Program-made: the position numbers and the translations under genes
In this document: in pieces, positions 9,685-20,918 of the stretch
How positions within the stretch are numbered: the stretch's first letter is position 1
Layout: every line of letters begins with the position of its first letter
Notes under the pieces: model-generated
The model's database searches: none
What the model saw: only the letters and a program-made list of their open reading frames with translations
What the model was told of the DNA's origin: nothing
Source: Cellulomonas marina
GTDB lineage: Bacteria; Actinomycetota; Actinomycetes; Actinomycetales; Cellulomonadaceae
Direction of reading: 5' to 3'
NCBI RefSeq assembly: GCF_900111925.1
Contig: NZ_FOKA01000011.1
Location: 93,278 to 157,277 of the forward strand
Length of the DNA: 64,000 nucleotides

Positions 9685-10656
9685 ATGAGCGGTGCCCTGC
9701 CCGGAGCGCACCCGGCGCCGGGGGTCCCGGACGTCCCGCCCGCCGGGCCGCCCGTGCGCCTGGGCGGGCGGACCGTCGGGGTCGACCACCCCCTCGTCAT
9801 GGCGGTGGTCAACCGCACGCCGGACTCCTTCTACGCGGCCGCGCGGCACACCGACGGGACCGTCGACGCGGCCGTCGACCGGGCCGTGGCCGAGGGCGCG
9901 GACCTCGTCGACATCGGCGGCGTGCGCGCCGGGCGGGGGCCGCGGGTCGACGTCGCGGAGGAGGTGGAGCGCGTCGTGCCCGTGCTGGCGCGGGTGCGAC
10001 GGCGCCACCCGGACCTGCTGCTCAGCGTCGACACGTGGCGGGCCCCCGTGGCGCGAGCCGCCGCCGACGCCGGCGCCGACCTGCTCAACGACACCTGGGC
10101 CGGCTGGGATCCCGGCGTCGCCGAGGTCGCCGCGGAGCGCGACCTCGGCCTCGTCGTCAGCCACACCGGCGGCGCCCGCCCGCGCACCGACCCGCTGCGC
10201 GTCACGTACCCGCTCGCGGAGGGCGCGCCCGGCGACGAGGCGGCCGCCGACCCGCTGGACGGCGTGCTGCAGGACGTCCTGCGGACGCTGGCCGCGGGCG
10301 CGCGGCGGGCCGTCGACCTGGGCGTCCACCCGCGGTCGGTGCTGGTGGACCCGACGCACGACTTCGGCAAGACGACCTGGCACTCCCTGCACCTGGTCCG
10401 GCGGACGCAGGCGCTCGTCGGGCTCGGGCACCCCGTCCTCATGGCGCTGTCGCGCAAGGACTTCGTCGGGGAGTCCCTGGGGCTGCCGCCCGAGGAGCGG
10501 CTCGAGGGGACGCTGGCCGCCACCGTCCTGGCGGCGTGGTGGGGGGCGCGCGTGTTCCGCACGCACGACGTGCGGGCCGCCCGTCGCGCGCTGGACATGG
10601 TGGCGGTGCTGCGCGGGGACCGGGCGCCGGAGCGGACGGTCCGGGGACTCGCGTGA
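9685..10656 (+). CDS. folP2: FolP2-type dihydropteroate synthase paralogue
   Basis: A 323-residue TIM-barrel pterin-binding protein. It keeps MAVVNRTPDSF near residue 35 and the C-terminal LMALSRKDFVGE segment, but the canonical DIGGESTRPG loop is replaced by DIGGVRAGRG and the loop after TPDSF is YAAARHTDGT rather than SDGG. These are the changes seen in mycobacterial FolP2, which lacks normal dihydropteroate synthase activity, so a sulfonamide-target role should not be assumed. ATG 9685 follows the LOG-family gene by 34 bp, and its stop overlaps the next gene (GTGA), giving tight translational coupling with a membrane glycosyltransferase. Confidence 0.85.
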   Translation: MSGALPGAHPAPGVPDVPPAGPPVRLGGRTVGVDHPLVMAVVNRTPDSFYAAARHTDGTVDAAVDRAVAEGADLVDIGGVRAGRGPRVDVAEEVERVVPVLARVRRRHPDLLLSVDTWRAPVARAAADAGADLLNDTWAGWDPGVAEVAAERDLGLVVSHTGGARPRTDPLRVTYPLAEGAPGDEAAADPLDGVLQDVLRTLAAGARRAVDLGVHPRSVLVDPTHDFGKTTWHSLHLVRRTQALVGLGHPVLMALSRKDFVGESLGLPPEERLEGTLAATVLAAWWGARVFRTHDVRAARRALDMVAVLRGDRAPERTVRGLA

Positions 10657-11852
10657 GGCCCGCCGCCTGGCCGTGGTGGGTCCGGGTGCTGGCCGTGTGG
10701 TCGGCGGCACGGCTCGTGTCGGCCGCCCTGCTGCTGGTGGCCGCCACCCGGCAGGAGGCGCTCGGCGCCGTGCCCGCGCAGCCCTCCTACGGCACCTTCG
10801 TCTCGCTCATGTTCGACGGGGACTGGTACCGGCGCATCGCCGAGGACGGTTACCCCTCCACCCTGCCGCGGGGCGCCGACGGGCTCGTCGTGCAGAACGC
10901 GTGGGCCTTCTACCCCCTGTTCCCCGGGCTCGTGCGCCTGGTCGTGGCGGTGACGGGTGCGTCCTGGGAGGTCACCGCGCCCGCGCTGGCGACCGTCCTC
11001 GGCGCGGCCGCGGCGCTCGTCGTGCACCGCGTCGTCGAGCGGGGGGCGCCGGCCGCCTGCACCGCTCGGCCGGGCCTGCCGCTGGCGACCGTCGCGCTCC
11101 TCGCGGTGTTCCCCACGGCCGTGGTCACGCAGGTCGCCTACACGGAGTCGCTCGCCCTCCTGCTGGTCGCGCTGGTGCTGCTCGGGCTCGTGGGACGGCG
11201 CTACGCGCTCGTGGCGGTCGCGGTCGTCCTCCTCGGGTTCACGCGGTCCGTCGCGCTGCCGGTGGCCGCGGTCGTCGGCGTGCACGCGCTCGTGCGGCTC
11301 GTGCGGGCGCGGCGGGGGGAGGAGCCGCTGCGCCCGTCCGGCGCGGCGGGCCTCGTCGGGCTCGGCGTGCTCGCCGTCGCCTCGGGGTTCGCGTGGCCGG
11401 CGGTGACGGGCTGGGTGACCGGGGTCGAGGACGCCTACCTGCAGACGCAGGGCGCCTGGCGCGGGGTCCGGGAGGTGACGCCGTTCGGGGCGCTGGGGTA
11501 CGCGACGCGGTTCTGGCTGGGCGGCTGGGCGGTGCCGGGGCTGGTGGGGGCGTTCGCGCTGCTCGGCGGCCTGCTCCTGCTGCCGGCGGCGCGGCGGCTG
11601 GCGCCGGAGCTGCGCGCGTGGCCGGCCGCCTACGTGCTGTACCTGGCGGCGGTGGTCGAACCGGGGTCGTCGACCGCGCGGTTCCTGCTGCTGGCCTTCC
11701 CCTACGCCGCCGTCGTCGCCGGTCTCGTGACGCGCCCCGCCGTCGCGCGGCGCGCCTGGCTGGCCGCGGTCGTGGTGCTGTCGCTGGTGCTGCAGGCCGT
11801 GTGGGTGCTGACGATCTGGGTGTTCACGCCGCCCGCCGACTGGCCGCCGTGA
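10653..11852 (+). CDS. PIG-V type (GT-C) mannosyltransferase, multi-pass
   Basis: A 399-residue polytopic membrane protein with about nine hydrophobic segments. The first extracytoplasmic loop has DGDWYRRIAEDGYPSTLP followed by NAWAFYPLFPGL, the pattern of PIG-V-like mannosyltransferases that use polyprenyl-phosphate mannose and act on the outer face of the membrane. ARFLLLAFPYAAVVAG near residue 335 is a further conserved segment. It overlaps folP2 by 4 bp. Mycobacteria have gpgS (glucosyl-3-phosphoglycerate synthase) at this place, so the synteny is conserved but the enzyme differs. The acceptor lipid or protein is unknown. Confidence 0.75.
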   Translation: MRPAAWPWWVRVLAVWSAARLVSAALLLVAATRQEALGAVPAQPSYGTFVSLMFDGDWYRRIAEDGYPSTLPRGADGLVVQNAWAFYPLFPGLVRLVVAVTGASWEVTAPALATVLGAAAALVVHRVVERGAPAACTARPGLPLATVALLAVFPTAVVTQVAYTESLALLLVALVLLGLVGRRYALVAVAVVLLGFTRSVALPVAAVVGVHALVRLVRARRGEEPLRPSGAAGLVGLGVLAVASGFAWPAVTGWVTGVEDAYLQTQGAWRGVREVTPFGALGYATRFWLGGWAVPGLVGAFALLGGLLLLPAARRLAPELRAWPAAYVLYLAAVVEPGSSTARFLLLAFPYAAVVAGLVTRPAVARRAWLAAVVVLSLVLQAVWVLTIWVFTPPADWPP

Positions 11853-12051
11853 CGGCCGCCCCGGTCGGTCGGGGGCCCGCGGCGCCGCGCCGCCTCACTC
11901 CTCCGGGGCGTCCCGGGCCAGGTCGCGGCCGTCGCAGGGTCCGGTGACCTAGGATCTACCCGGACATCCGGCACGCCGGCAGCCCTGACGCCCGCGCCGG
12001 GCGCCGGGGCGCGTCCCACCGCCCAGCGCACCACGCGAAGGAGACTCCCCC

Positions 12052-12219
12052 ATGGCCGCGATGAAGCCGAGGACCGGCGACGGGCCGCTCGAGGTCACCA
12101 AGGAGGGTCGCGGCATCGTCATGCGTGTCCCGCTCGAGGGGGGCGGGCGCCTGGTCGTCGAGCTGAACGCGACGGAGGCCGCCGAGCTCGGGCAGGCCCT
12201 CACCGCCGTCGTCGGCTGA
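12052..12219 (+). CDS. DUF3117 family protein
   Basis: A 55-residue protein beginning MAAMKPRTGDGPLEVTKEGR and ending ALTAVVG, matching the very conserved actinobacterial DUF3117 family (Rv1211 type). AAGGAG at 12038-12043 sits 8 nt before the ATG. A TAGGAT patch at 11950-11955 could be the -10, giving a leader of about 90 nt. A strong hairpin follows 31 bp after the stop, so it looks like a monocistronic unit. Function is unknown; the small beta-rich sequence has no catalytic motif. The 199 bp upstream hold no other gene. Confidence 0.93.
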   Translation: MAAMKPRTGDGPLEVTKEGRGIVMRVPLEGGGRLVVELNATEAAELGQALTAVVG

Positions 12220-12232
12220 CCCGGACGACGTC

Positions 12233-13897
12233 TTGGTCCCACCGCGCACCCGCCCGGGCAGCCCCACGGCTGCCCGGGCGCTGCCGTCCGTCCGCACCGC
12301 CGACGGCGCCGTCCCCACCACCGACCTCCTCACCGCCGCGGGGGTCGACGCGCTCGCCGTGCCCGTCGGGCCCGCGGCCGCCGGCGACGAGGAGCTGACG
12401 CCCGGCCCCGGCACCGCCGAGGCGGCCGCCCGCTACGGCATCGACCTCGCCGACGTCGCCGAGCGCGCACGTCTGACGGGGGCGGCGGGGGAGTCCTACG
12501 TCCTGCAGCTGCCGCGGCCGGTGGGGTCCCGCGCGGCCCTGCCGTGGGACGGGCTGCCGCTGCGCCTCGTCCTGCTCGGGGTCGGGGACGGGTCGGCGGG
12601 CGCCCTGCGCAGGGCCGGCGCCGCCCTGGCACGCGCCGCCCGCGGGCTCGGCACCGTGGTGAGCACCGTGGGTGCGGGCGACGAGCGCACGCCCGGCGAC
12701 GCCGCCGAGCGGGCGCGGGCCCTCGTCGAGGGGTACCTGCTCGCCGCGTACACCGTCCCGACGCGCTCCTCCGCCGCCCGGGTGGCCGCACGCCCCGCCG
12801 CGGCGCTGGTGCTGCTGGGTCGGGACGCCGCACGCCTGGACCCCGCGGTCGCCGCGGCGCGGACCGCCGCCACGGCCACGTGGCTCGCGCGGGACCTCGC
12901 CAACGAGCCGTCGGACGTCAAGACCCCGGCCTGGGTGGCCGACGTCGCCCGCCGCCGGGCCACCGCCGCCGGCCTCGAGGTCGAGGTGCTGACGCCGCGG
13001 GAGCTCGCCGCGCAGGGATTCGGCGGCATCCTCGCCGTCGGGCGCGGGTCGGCGTCGACGCCGCGGCTCGTGCGCGTCGCGTGGACGCCGCCGGCACCGG
13101 GCGGCCCCCACGGCGCCTCGTCGGGGGGCTCGTCGTCGGGTGGCCACGGGCACGGCACCGTCGGGCGGCACGTCGTGCTCGTCGGGAAGGGCATCACGTT
13201 CGACACGGGCGGCATCTCGCTCAAGCCGCGCGAGTCCATGGTGCCGATGAAGACGGACATGACCGGGGCGGCGGTGGCGCTGGCCGCGGTGCTCGGCGCG
13301 GCGGAGGCCGGCGTGCCCCACCGCGTCACGGCGCTCCTGCCCCTGGCGGAGAACCACCTCGGCGGGGCGTCCTACCGACCCGGGGACGTCGTCACCGTGT
13401 ACGGCGGACGGACGATCCAGGTGGACAACACGGACGCGGAGGGGCGGGTCGTGCTGGCCGACGCCCTCGCCTACGCGGACGCCCGGCTCGAGCCGGACCT
13501 CGTCGTCGACGTCGCCACCCTCACCGGCGCGTCCACCCTCACGTTCGCCCGGACGCACGGGGCGCTCTACGCCACCGACGAGGCCCTGGCGGACGCGCTC
13601 GTGGCCGCGGGGTCCGCGGTCGGGGAGCCCGTGTGGCGGATGCCGCTGGTGGAGGACTACGCCGAGCAGATCCGCTCGGACGTCGCCGACGTGCGGCAGA
13701 CCGCGCAGGACCGGTCGTTCGGCGCAGGGGCCGTGGTCGCCGCGCTCATCCTGCGCACGTTCACCGGCGGGCGCGCCTGGGCGCACCTGGACATCGCCGG
13801 CCCGGCGCGCGCGACCGCGGACAGCCACGAGACGACCGCCGGCGCGACGGGCTGGGGCGCGCGGCTCCTGCTGCGGTTCCTCACCGACCTGCGCTGA
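12233..13897 (+). CDS. pepA: Leucyl aminopeptidase (M17)
   Basis: A cytosolic di-metal exopeptidase releasing N-terminal residues. The M17 signature NTDAEGRVVLADALAYAD is present, with GKGITFDTGGISLKP (metal Lys/Asp region) and MKTDMTGAAV upstream. The N-terminal regulatory domain starts around VDALAVPVG. A low-complexity Gly/Ser/His stretch (GASSGGSSSGGHGHG) interrupts the domain junction just before the catalytic core. The start is unsettled: TTG 12233 gives 554 residues but places a terminator-like hairpin in codons 7-16; the next in-frame starts are CTG 12281 and GTG 12359, the last cutting into the first beta strand. The family assignment is secure. Confidence 0.9.
   Translation: MVPPRTRPGSPTAARALPSVRTADGAVPTTDLLTAAGVDALAVPVGPAAAGDEELTPGPGTAEAAARYGIDLADVAERARLTGAAGESYVLQLPRPVGSRAALPWDGLPLRLVLLGVGDGSAGALRRAGAALARAARGLGTVVSTVGAGDERTPGDAAERARALVEGYLLAAYTVPTRSSAARVAARPAAALVLLGRDAARLDPAVAAARTAATATWLARDLANEPSDVKTPAWVADVARRRATAAGLEVEVLTPRELAAQGFGGILAVGRGSASTPRLVRVAWTPPAPGGPHGASSGGSSSGGHGHGTVGRHVVLVGKGITFDTGGISLKPRESMVPMKTDMTGAAVALAAVLGAAEAGVPHRVTALLPLAENHLGGASYRPGDVVTVYGGRTIQVDNTDAEGRVVLADALAYADARLEPDLVVDVATLTGASTLTFARTHGALYATDEALADALVAAGSAVGEPVWRMPLVEDYAEQIRSDVADVRQTAQDRSFGAGAVVAALILRTFTGGRAWAHLDIAGPARATADSHETTAGATGWGARLLLRFLTDLR
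12251..12280 (+). terminator. Perfect hairpin after DUF3117
   Basis: Arms CGCCCGGGCAGCC (12251-12263) and GGCTGCCCGGGCG (12268-12280) form a 13-bp perfect stem with a CCAC loop. It lies inside the first codons of the longest reading of the following aminopeptidase, which bears on where that gene starts. Confidence 0.65.
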
Positions 13898-13930
13898 GGC
13901 GTCCTGGTCCGTGCGAACTGCGACCTGCCG

Positions 13931-14563
13931 TCAGCGGCGCGCGGCCAGCAGCAGGCCGTCGCCGCTGGTGACCAGCGCGGGGACGAGCCGCTCGTCGGCC
14001 AGGACCGAGCGCACCACCTCGCGCATCGTCGTCGTGGCGGGGTCCCGGCGCGCCGGGTCGGCGACACGGTCCCCCCACAGCGCGTCGTCGACGGCCAGCA
14101 CGCCACCCGGCCTGAGCAGCCGCACGGCCTGCTCCACGTGGTCGGGGGTGCCCTCGGGGTCGGCGTCGACGAGCACGAGGTCGTAGGCCGCGTCCGTCAG
14201 GCGCGGCAGGACGTCCTGGGCGCGGCCGCTGATCATGCGCGTGCGCGCCGGCCGGATCCCGGCCTCGCCGAACGCGGCGCGGGCGGCCCGCTGGTGCTCC
14301 ACCTCGACGTCGATGCTGGTCAGCACCCCGTCCTCGGGCATCCCGCGCAGCAGGTAGAGCGAGGCGACCCCTGTGCCCGTGCCGACCTCGACGACGGCGC
14401 GCGCCCGGGACGCCGCGGCGAGCAGCCGCAGGACGGCTCCCGCGCCGGGCAGCACCGCCTGGCAGCCGAGCTGGGCGGCGCGCTCGCGCGCCCGTCGCAG
14501 CACGTCGTCCTCGACGACCGCGTCCTCGCAGTACGCCCAGCTGAGGGCCTTGTCGGCGGAGAT
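13931..14563 (-). CDS. O-methyltransferase, class I SAM-dependent (Rv1220c type)
   Basis: About 210 residues of a small-molecule O-methyltransferase. The SAM-binding site is [16 protein letters not shown], followed by [22 protein letters not shown], and [18 protein letters not shown] with a metal Asp. Divergent placement beside sigE matches Rv1220c-Rv1221 in Mycobacterium tuberculosis; the substrate is unknown there too. No ATG or GTG is well placed: GTG 14614 gives 227 residues but lacks a ribosome site, while GGGAGG (14574-14569) sits 5 nt before an ATC at 14563, giving [16 protein letters not shown] -10 (14606-14601) supports the downstream ATC start, which I use here. Confidence 0.85.
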   Translation of the reverse strand: MSADKALSWAYCEDAVVEDDVLRRARERAAQLGCQAVLPGAGAVLRLLAAASRARAVVEVGTGTGVASLYLLRGMPEDGVLTSIDVEVEHQRAARAAFGEAGIRPARTRMISGRAQDVLPRLTDAAYDLVLVDADPEGTPDHVEQAVRLLRPGGVLAVDDALWGDRVADPARRDPATTTMREVVRSVLADERLVPALVTSGDGLLLAARR

Positions 14564-14600
14564 GGCGGCCTCCCGGCGGTGGTGGGTGCGGTGCGCCCTG

Positions 14601-14606
14601 AGCGTA
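14601..14606 (-). promoter_or_regulatory. Possible -10 for the O-methyltransferase
   Basis: TACGCT on the minus strand would start transcription near 14594, inside the reading frame that begins at GTG 14614, and about 31 nt before the proposed ATC start. Confidence 0.4.
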
Positions 14607-14740
14607 CCCGGCACGTCCGGGTCGAGCCCGCGGCGGCGACCTGGGAGACTGACGACCCGGCCCCCGCGCCGGGATGCGTGCGGCACCGTGCCGCGCGCGC
14701 GAGGACCGGCGCCGCGGGCGCCGGAGAGGGAGCAGCCCCG

Positions 14741-15382
14741 ATGCCCACGCCGTCCACCCCGGCGGCCGCCGACTGGCAGGCCCCGAGCTGGGAGGACATC
14801 GTCCGGGAGCACTCCGCCCGGGTCTACCGCCTGGCCTACCGGCTCACCGGCAACCGGCACGACGCCGAGGACCTCACGCAGGAGACGTTCGTCCGCGTGT
14901 TCCGCTCGCTGTCGAGCTACAGCCCCGGCACCTTCGAGGGCTGGCTGCACCGCATCACCACCAACCTCTTCCTCGACGGCGCACGCCGCCGCCGCCGCAT
15001 CCGGATGGACGGCCTGGGCGACGACGCGGAGCGCTGGGCGAGCGCCGACCGGCTCACCGGTCCCGAGCACGCGTGGGAGCACGGCAACCTCGACCACGAC
15101 GTCCAGCGCGCGCTCGACGCGCTGCCGCCGGAGTACCGCGCCGCCGTGGTCCTCTGCGACATCGAGGGGCTGTCGTACGAGGAGATCGCCGTCACGCTGG
15201 GCGTGAAGATCGGCACGGTGCGGTCCCGGATCCACCGCGCCCGCGCGCGCCTGCGCATCAGCCTGGCTGACCGGGCGCCGGTGACGGTCCTGCCCACGGC
15301 CCTGCCCGTGGCCGAGGACGGGACCGAGGACGGGACCGGGTCGGCCGGCACGAGGTCCGACGAGGTGCGGGCGCTGCCGTGA
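14741..15382 (+). CDS. sigE: ECF RNA polymerase sigma factor, SigE type
   Basis: A 213-residue group 4 sigma factor with region 2 ([35 protein letters not shown]) and region 4 ([40 protein letters not shown]). Region 3 is absent, as expected. It should direct the extracytoplasmic stress response, held inactive by the anti-sigma factor encoded next door. The ATG at 14741 has GGAGAGGGAG 8 nt upstream. Its stop overlaps the rseA start (GTGA), and rseA overlaps htrA in the same way, a sigE-rseA-htrA operon as in mycobacteria. The C-terminal 30 residues are low complexity. Confidence 0.95.
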   Translation: MPTPSTPAAADWQAPSWEDIVREHSARVYRLAYRLTGNRHDAEDLTQETFVRVFRSLSSYSPGTFEGWLHRITTNLFLDGARRRRRIRMDGLGDDAERWASADRLTGPEHAWEHGNLDHDVQRALDALPPEYRAAVVLCDIEGLSYEEIAVTLGVKIGTVRSRIHRARARLRISLADRAPVTVLPTALPVAEDGTEDGTGSAGTRSDEVRALP

Positions 15383-16428
15383 GCCACCTGGGGTCCCGCT
15401 TGAGCGCGCTCGTCGACGGCCGCCTGCCGCCGGCGGCGCTCGAGCGCGCCCTCGCGCACGTCGCCGACTGCCCGGTCTGCGCCGCCGAGCTGCGCGCGGC
15501 CAGGGCCGCCCGCGAGGCCCTGGCGCAGGCCCGGGACGTCGAGCCGGCCCCCGACCTCACCGCTCGCCTGCTCGGTCTCGCGTGCGCCCCGCCCGCGGAC
15601 CGGTCGACGGCGCTCGGTCGGAGGTCGGCCGAGGGCCCCGCACCGCGCGACCCGATCGCGGACCGGGTGGTCGGCGGTCGTCGGCTGCCCGGCCACGCCC
15701 TGCGGGGGGAGGTCGGACGCCGCGGCCGGCCCGGCCGTGCCGTGGTCGGGTCGCTGGCCGGGGCCGGCGTGCTGGCGGCCGGGCTGTTCGCGCTCGGGGC
15801 GCGGCCGCCCGTCGTGCCGTGGGACCACCCGGGGGAGGCGCTCGACCTGCTCGCGCACGTCCCGGCGGCCGGCTCGACCTCCGGCGCGCCCGGCGTCGCC
15901 GCTGGCACAGTGGCGGGGGCGGTGCCCGCCGGCACCGTCGTGCGTGCCGGTCTGGGCCTACCGGCCGGCGGGACCAGCGGTGCGACGAGCGGTGCGACGA
16001 CGGACCTCGCGACGTCGACCGCCTGGCTCCGCGCGCACGACTGGTCCGTGCCGGCCGAGCTGCCCGAGGGCTGGGCCGTCGCCGGCTGGCGCTGGTCGGG
16101 TGCGTCCGACGAGGTGCTCGTCGTCGACCTCGTCGGCCCCGGCGGGGCGACGGCCGTGCTCGTCGAGCAGCAGGGCGTGCTCGACCTGGCCGCGCTGACC
16201 GGCGTCGCGCAGGAGGACCTGGGCGGGCGTCCGGTGCACGTGCTGACCGACGAGCCGCTGCACGCGGTGTGGCAGTCGGGGGACTGCGTCGTGCAGCTCG
16301 TGGCCCCCTCGGCGGACGTGGCGGCCGAGCTCGTCGCGGCGGTGCCGGCGCGCGCCTTCGACGACGGCGTCGCCGCGCGGCTGACGCGTGGGTGGAGCAC
16401 GGTGACCGCCGTGCTGGACGCACCGTGA
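15379..16428 (+). CDS. rseA: Zinc-binding anti-sigma factor, RseA-like
   Basis: A 349-residue single-pass membrane protein. The cytosolic N-terminus carries the ZAS motif H-x3-C-x2-C (His27, Cys31, Cys34 in AHVADCPVC), which binds and sequesters SigE. A membrane segment lies around 116-138 ([21 protein letters not shown]) and the remaining 210 residues form an extracytoplasmic domain, larger than in mycobacterial RseA. GTG 15379 overlaps the sigE stop by 4 bp, typical for stoichiometric sigma/anti-sigma synthesis. The outer domain is Ala/Gly/Val rich with no recognised sensor fold. Confidence 0.9.
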   Translation: MSHLGSRLSALVDGRLPPAALERALAHVADCPVCAAELRAARAAREALAQARDVEPAPDLTARLLGLACAPPADRSTALGRRSAEGPAPRDPIADRVVGGRRLPGHALRGEVGRRGRPGRAVVGSLAGAGVLAAGLFALGARPPVVPWDHPGEALDLLAHVPAAGSTSGAPGVAAGTVAGAVPAGTVVRAGLGLPAGGTSGATSGATTDLATSTAWLRAHDWSVPAELPEGWAVAGWRWSGASDEVLVVDLVGPGGATAVLVEQQGVLDLAALTGVAQEDLGGRPVHVLTDEPLHAVWQSGDCVVQLVAPSADVAAELVAAVPARAFDDGVAARLTRGWSTVTAVLDAP

Positions 16429-17939
16429 CGGACCCCGTGCCCGACGTCGGGCCCGACGAGGCGCGCGACGACAGGCGCGACCCCCTCGCCGGGCAGCCCA
16501 CGCCGCCGACCCCGCTCTTCGCGGCACCGCACGTGCTGCGGCGCGCGACCGGCCCGACGCCCACGGGTCCGACCACGCCGTCCGCGTCCACCCCGACCCC
16601 GGCTCCGATCCCGACCGGTACGACCGCCGACGGCCTGACGGGTCCGGGGCGCGCTGCCCTGCAGCCGCCGGCGCGGACGCCCGACGACCCGCCGTCCGGT
16701 CGGGCGTCGGTGGCGGGCCTCGCGGGTCACCCGTGGGCGGAGGGCGGTGCTCCACCGCTCGGCGCGGGCCCGGTGACGGTCCGGCTGGTGCGCGAGCGCG
16801 GCCGTCGCCGCGGCGGTCGTCCCGGCGGGGACCGCCGTCGTGGCGGCGCAGGGCGGACGGCGGCCCTCGTCGCCCTGGCCCTCGTCGCCGGTGCCGGCGG
16901 GGGTGCGGCCGTGACCCGGTGGCTCCCGGAGGATCGCCCGGCCGACGCGGCGCTGCCCGTCGCCGGTGCGGCGGCCGCCGGCGGCACCACGACGCCGGCC
17001 CCCGTGGCGGGGAGCGTCGCCGCGATCGCCGCGGACGTGCTGCCCAGCGTCGTCTCGCTCGAGGTCCGCACGGCGTCCGGCGCGGCCACGGGATCGGGCT
17101 TCGTGCTCCGCGCCGACGGCTACGTGCTCACGAACAACCACGTCGTCGCGGGGGCGCTCGACGAGGCCGGTGCGATCACCGTGCTGCTCGCCGACGGCAG
17201 CGAGGTCGCGGGCACGCTCGTCGGGGCCACGGCCGACTACGACCTCGCCGTCGTGCGCGTGGAGCGCGAAGGCCTGACGCCCCTCGTGCTGGGCGACTCC
17301 GACGTGGTGCAGGTCGGGGACCCGGTCGTCGCCGTCGGGGCGCCGCTCGGGCTCGAGGGCACGGTCACGACCGGCATCGTCAGCGCCCTCGACCGGCCCG
17401 TCACCGCCGGGGAGCAGAGGGGCACCGCCTTCATCAACGCCATCCAGACGGACGCGGCGATCAACCCCGGCAACTCCGGCGGACCCCTGGTGGACGCGGC
17501 CGGAGCCGTCATCGGCATCAACTCGGCCATCGCGCAGACCGCCGGCTCCGCCACGGGCGGTGCGGGCAGCATCGGGCTCGGCTTCGCCATCCCGTCCAAC
17601 CAGGCGCGGCGCACGGCGGAGCAGCTCATCGAGACCGGCCGCGCCACCTACCCGGTCATCGGCGCGCTGCTCGACCGCACGTGGACGGGCGAGGGGGTCC
17701 GCATCGCCGACGAGCCCGACGAGGGCACGGCGCCGGTGACGCCGGGCGGTGCGGCGGACACGGCCGGCATCCGCGCGGGCGACGTCATCCTCGCCGTCGA
17801 CGGGCGGCCGGTCACGGAGCCCGACGAGCTCGTCGTCGACCTGCGGTCGCGCACGCCGGGGGAGGCCGTGACCCTGCGCGTGCGCACGGGTGAGGACGAG
17901 CGCGACGTGCGGGTCGTCCTGCAGGAGTCCGCGGGCTGA
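16425..17939 (+). CDS. htrA: HtrA/DegP-like serine protease with PDZ domain
   Basis: A 504-residue membrane-anchored protease for extracytoplasmic protein quality control. A long Pro/Thr-rich cytosolic region (1-140) precedes one membrane helix (about 145-165). The trypsin-like domain has the triad His239 (VLTNNHVVAG), Asp273 (ADYDLAVV) and Ser351 (NPGNSGGPL). A PDZ domain follows (about 405-500, with AGIRAGDVILAVDGRPV). GTG 16425 overlaps rseA by 4 bp, so it is the third gene of the SigE operon and a likely SigE target that may also process the anti-sigma factor; the last point is inference from mycobacteria. Confidence 0.94.
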   Translation: MTDPVPDVGPDEARDDRRDPLAGQPTPPTPLFAAPHVLRRATGPTPTGPTTPSASTPTPAPIPTGTTADGLTGPGRAALQPPARTPDDPPSGRASVAGLAGHPWAEGGAPPLGAGPVTVRLVRERGRRRGGRPGGDRRRGGAGRTAALVALALVAGAGGGAAVTRWLPEDRPADAALPVAGAAAAGGTTTPAPVAGSVAAIAADVLPSVVSLEVRTASGAATGSGFVLRADGYVLTNNHVVAGALDEAGAITVLLADGSEVAGTLVGATADYDLAVVRVEREGLTPLVLGDSDVVQVGDPVVAVGAPLGLEGTVTTGIVSALDRPVTAGEQRGTAFINAIQTDAAINPGNSGGPLVDAAGAVIGINSAIAQTAGSATGGAGSIGLGFAIPSNQARRTAEQLIETGRATYPVIGALLDRTWTGEGVRIADEPDEGTAPVTPGGAADTAGIRAGDVILAVDGRPVTEPDELVVDLRSRTPGEAVTLRVRTGEDERDVRVVLQESAG

Positions 17940-17948
17940 CGGATCGCG

Positions 17949-20790
<2,842 letters not shown>

Positions 20791-20906
20791 CGCTCCGCCG
20801 AGACGCAGGACGGGACGGCCGGATCCTGCTCGACGCCGACGCCGACGATGGCTCCGATGCCGACATCGAGGCCGAGGCTGCGGTCGCCGGGCGTGCTGCA
20901 CGCCCC

Positions 20907-20912
20907 TAGCCT
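20907..20912 (+). promoter_or_regulatory. -10 box, leaderless YihY promoter
   Basis: TAGCCT ends 6 nt before the ATG at 20919. Confidence 0.55.
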
Positions 20913-20918
20913 GCGGGT

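Noticed and set aside
9685..10656. Functional dihydropteroate synthase (sulfonamide target)
   Set aside because: The conserved substrate loops are altered in the way seen in FolP2 paralogues.
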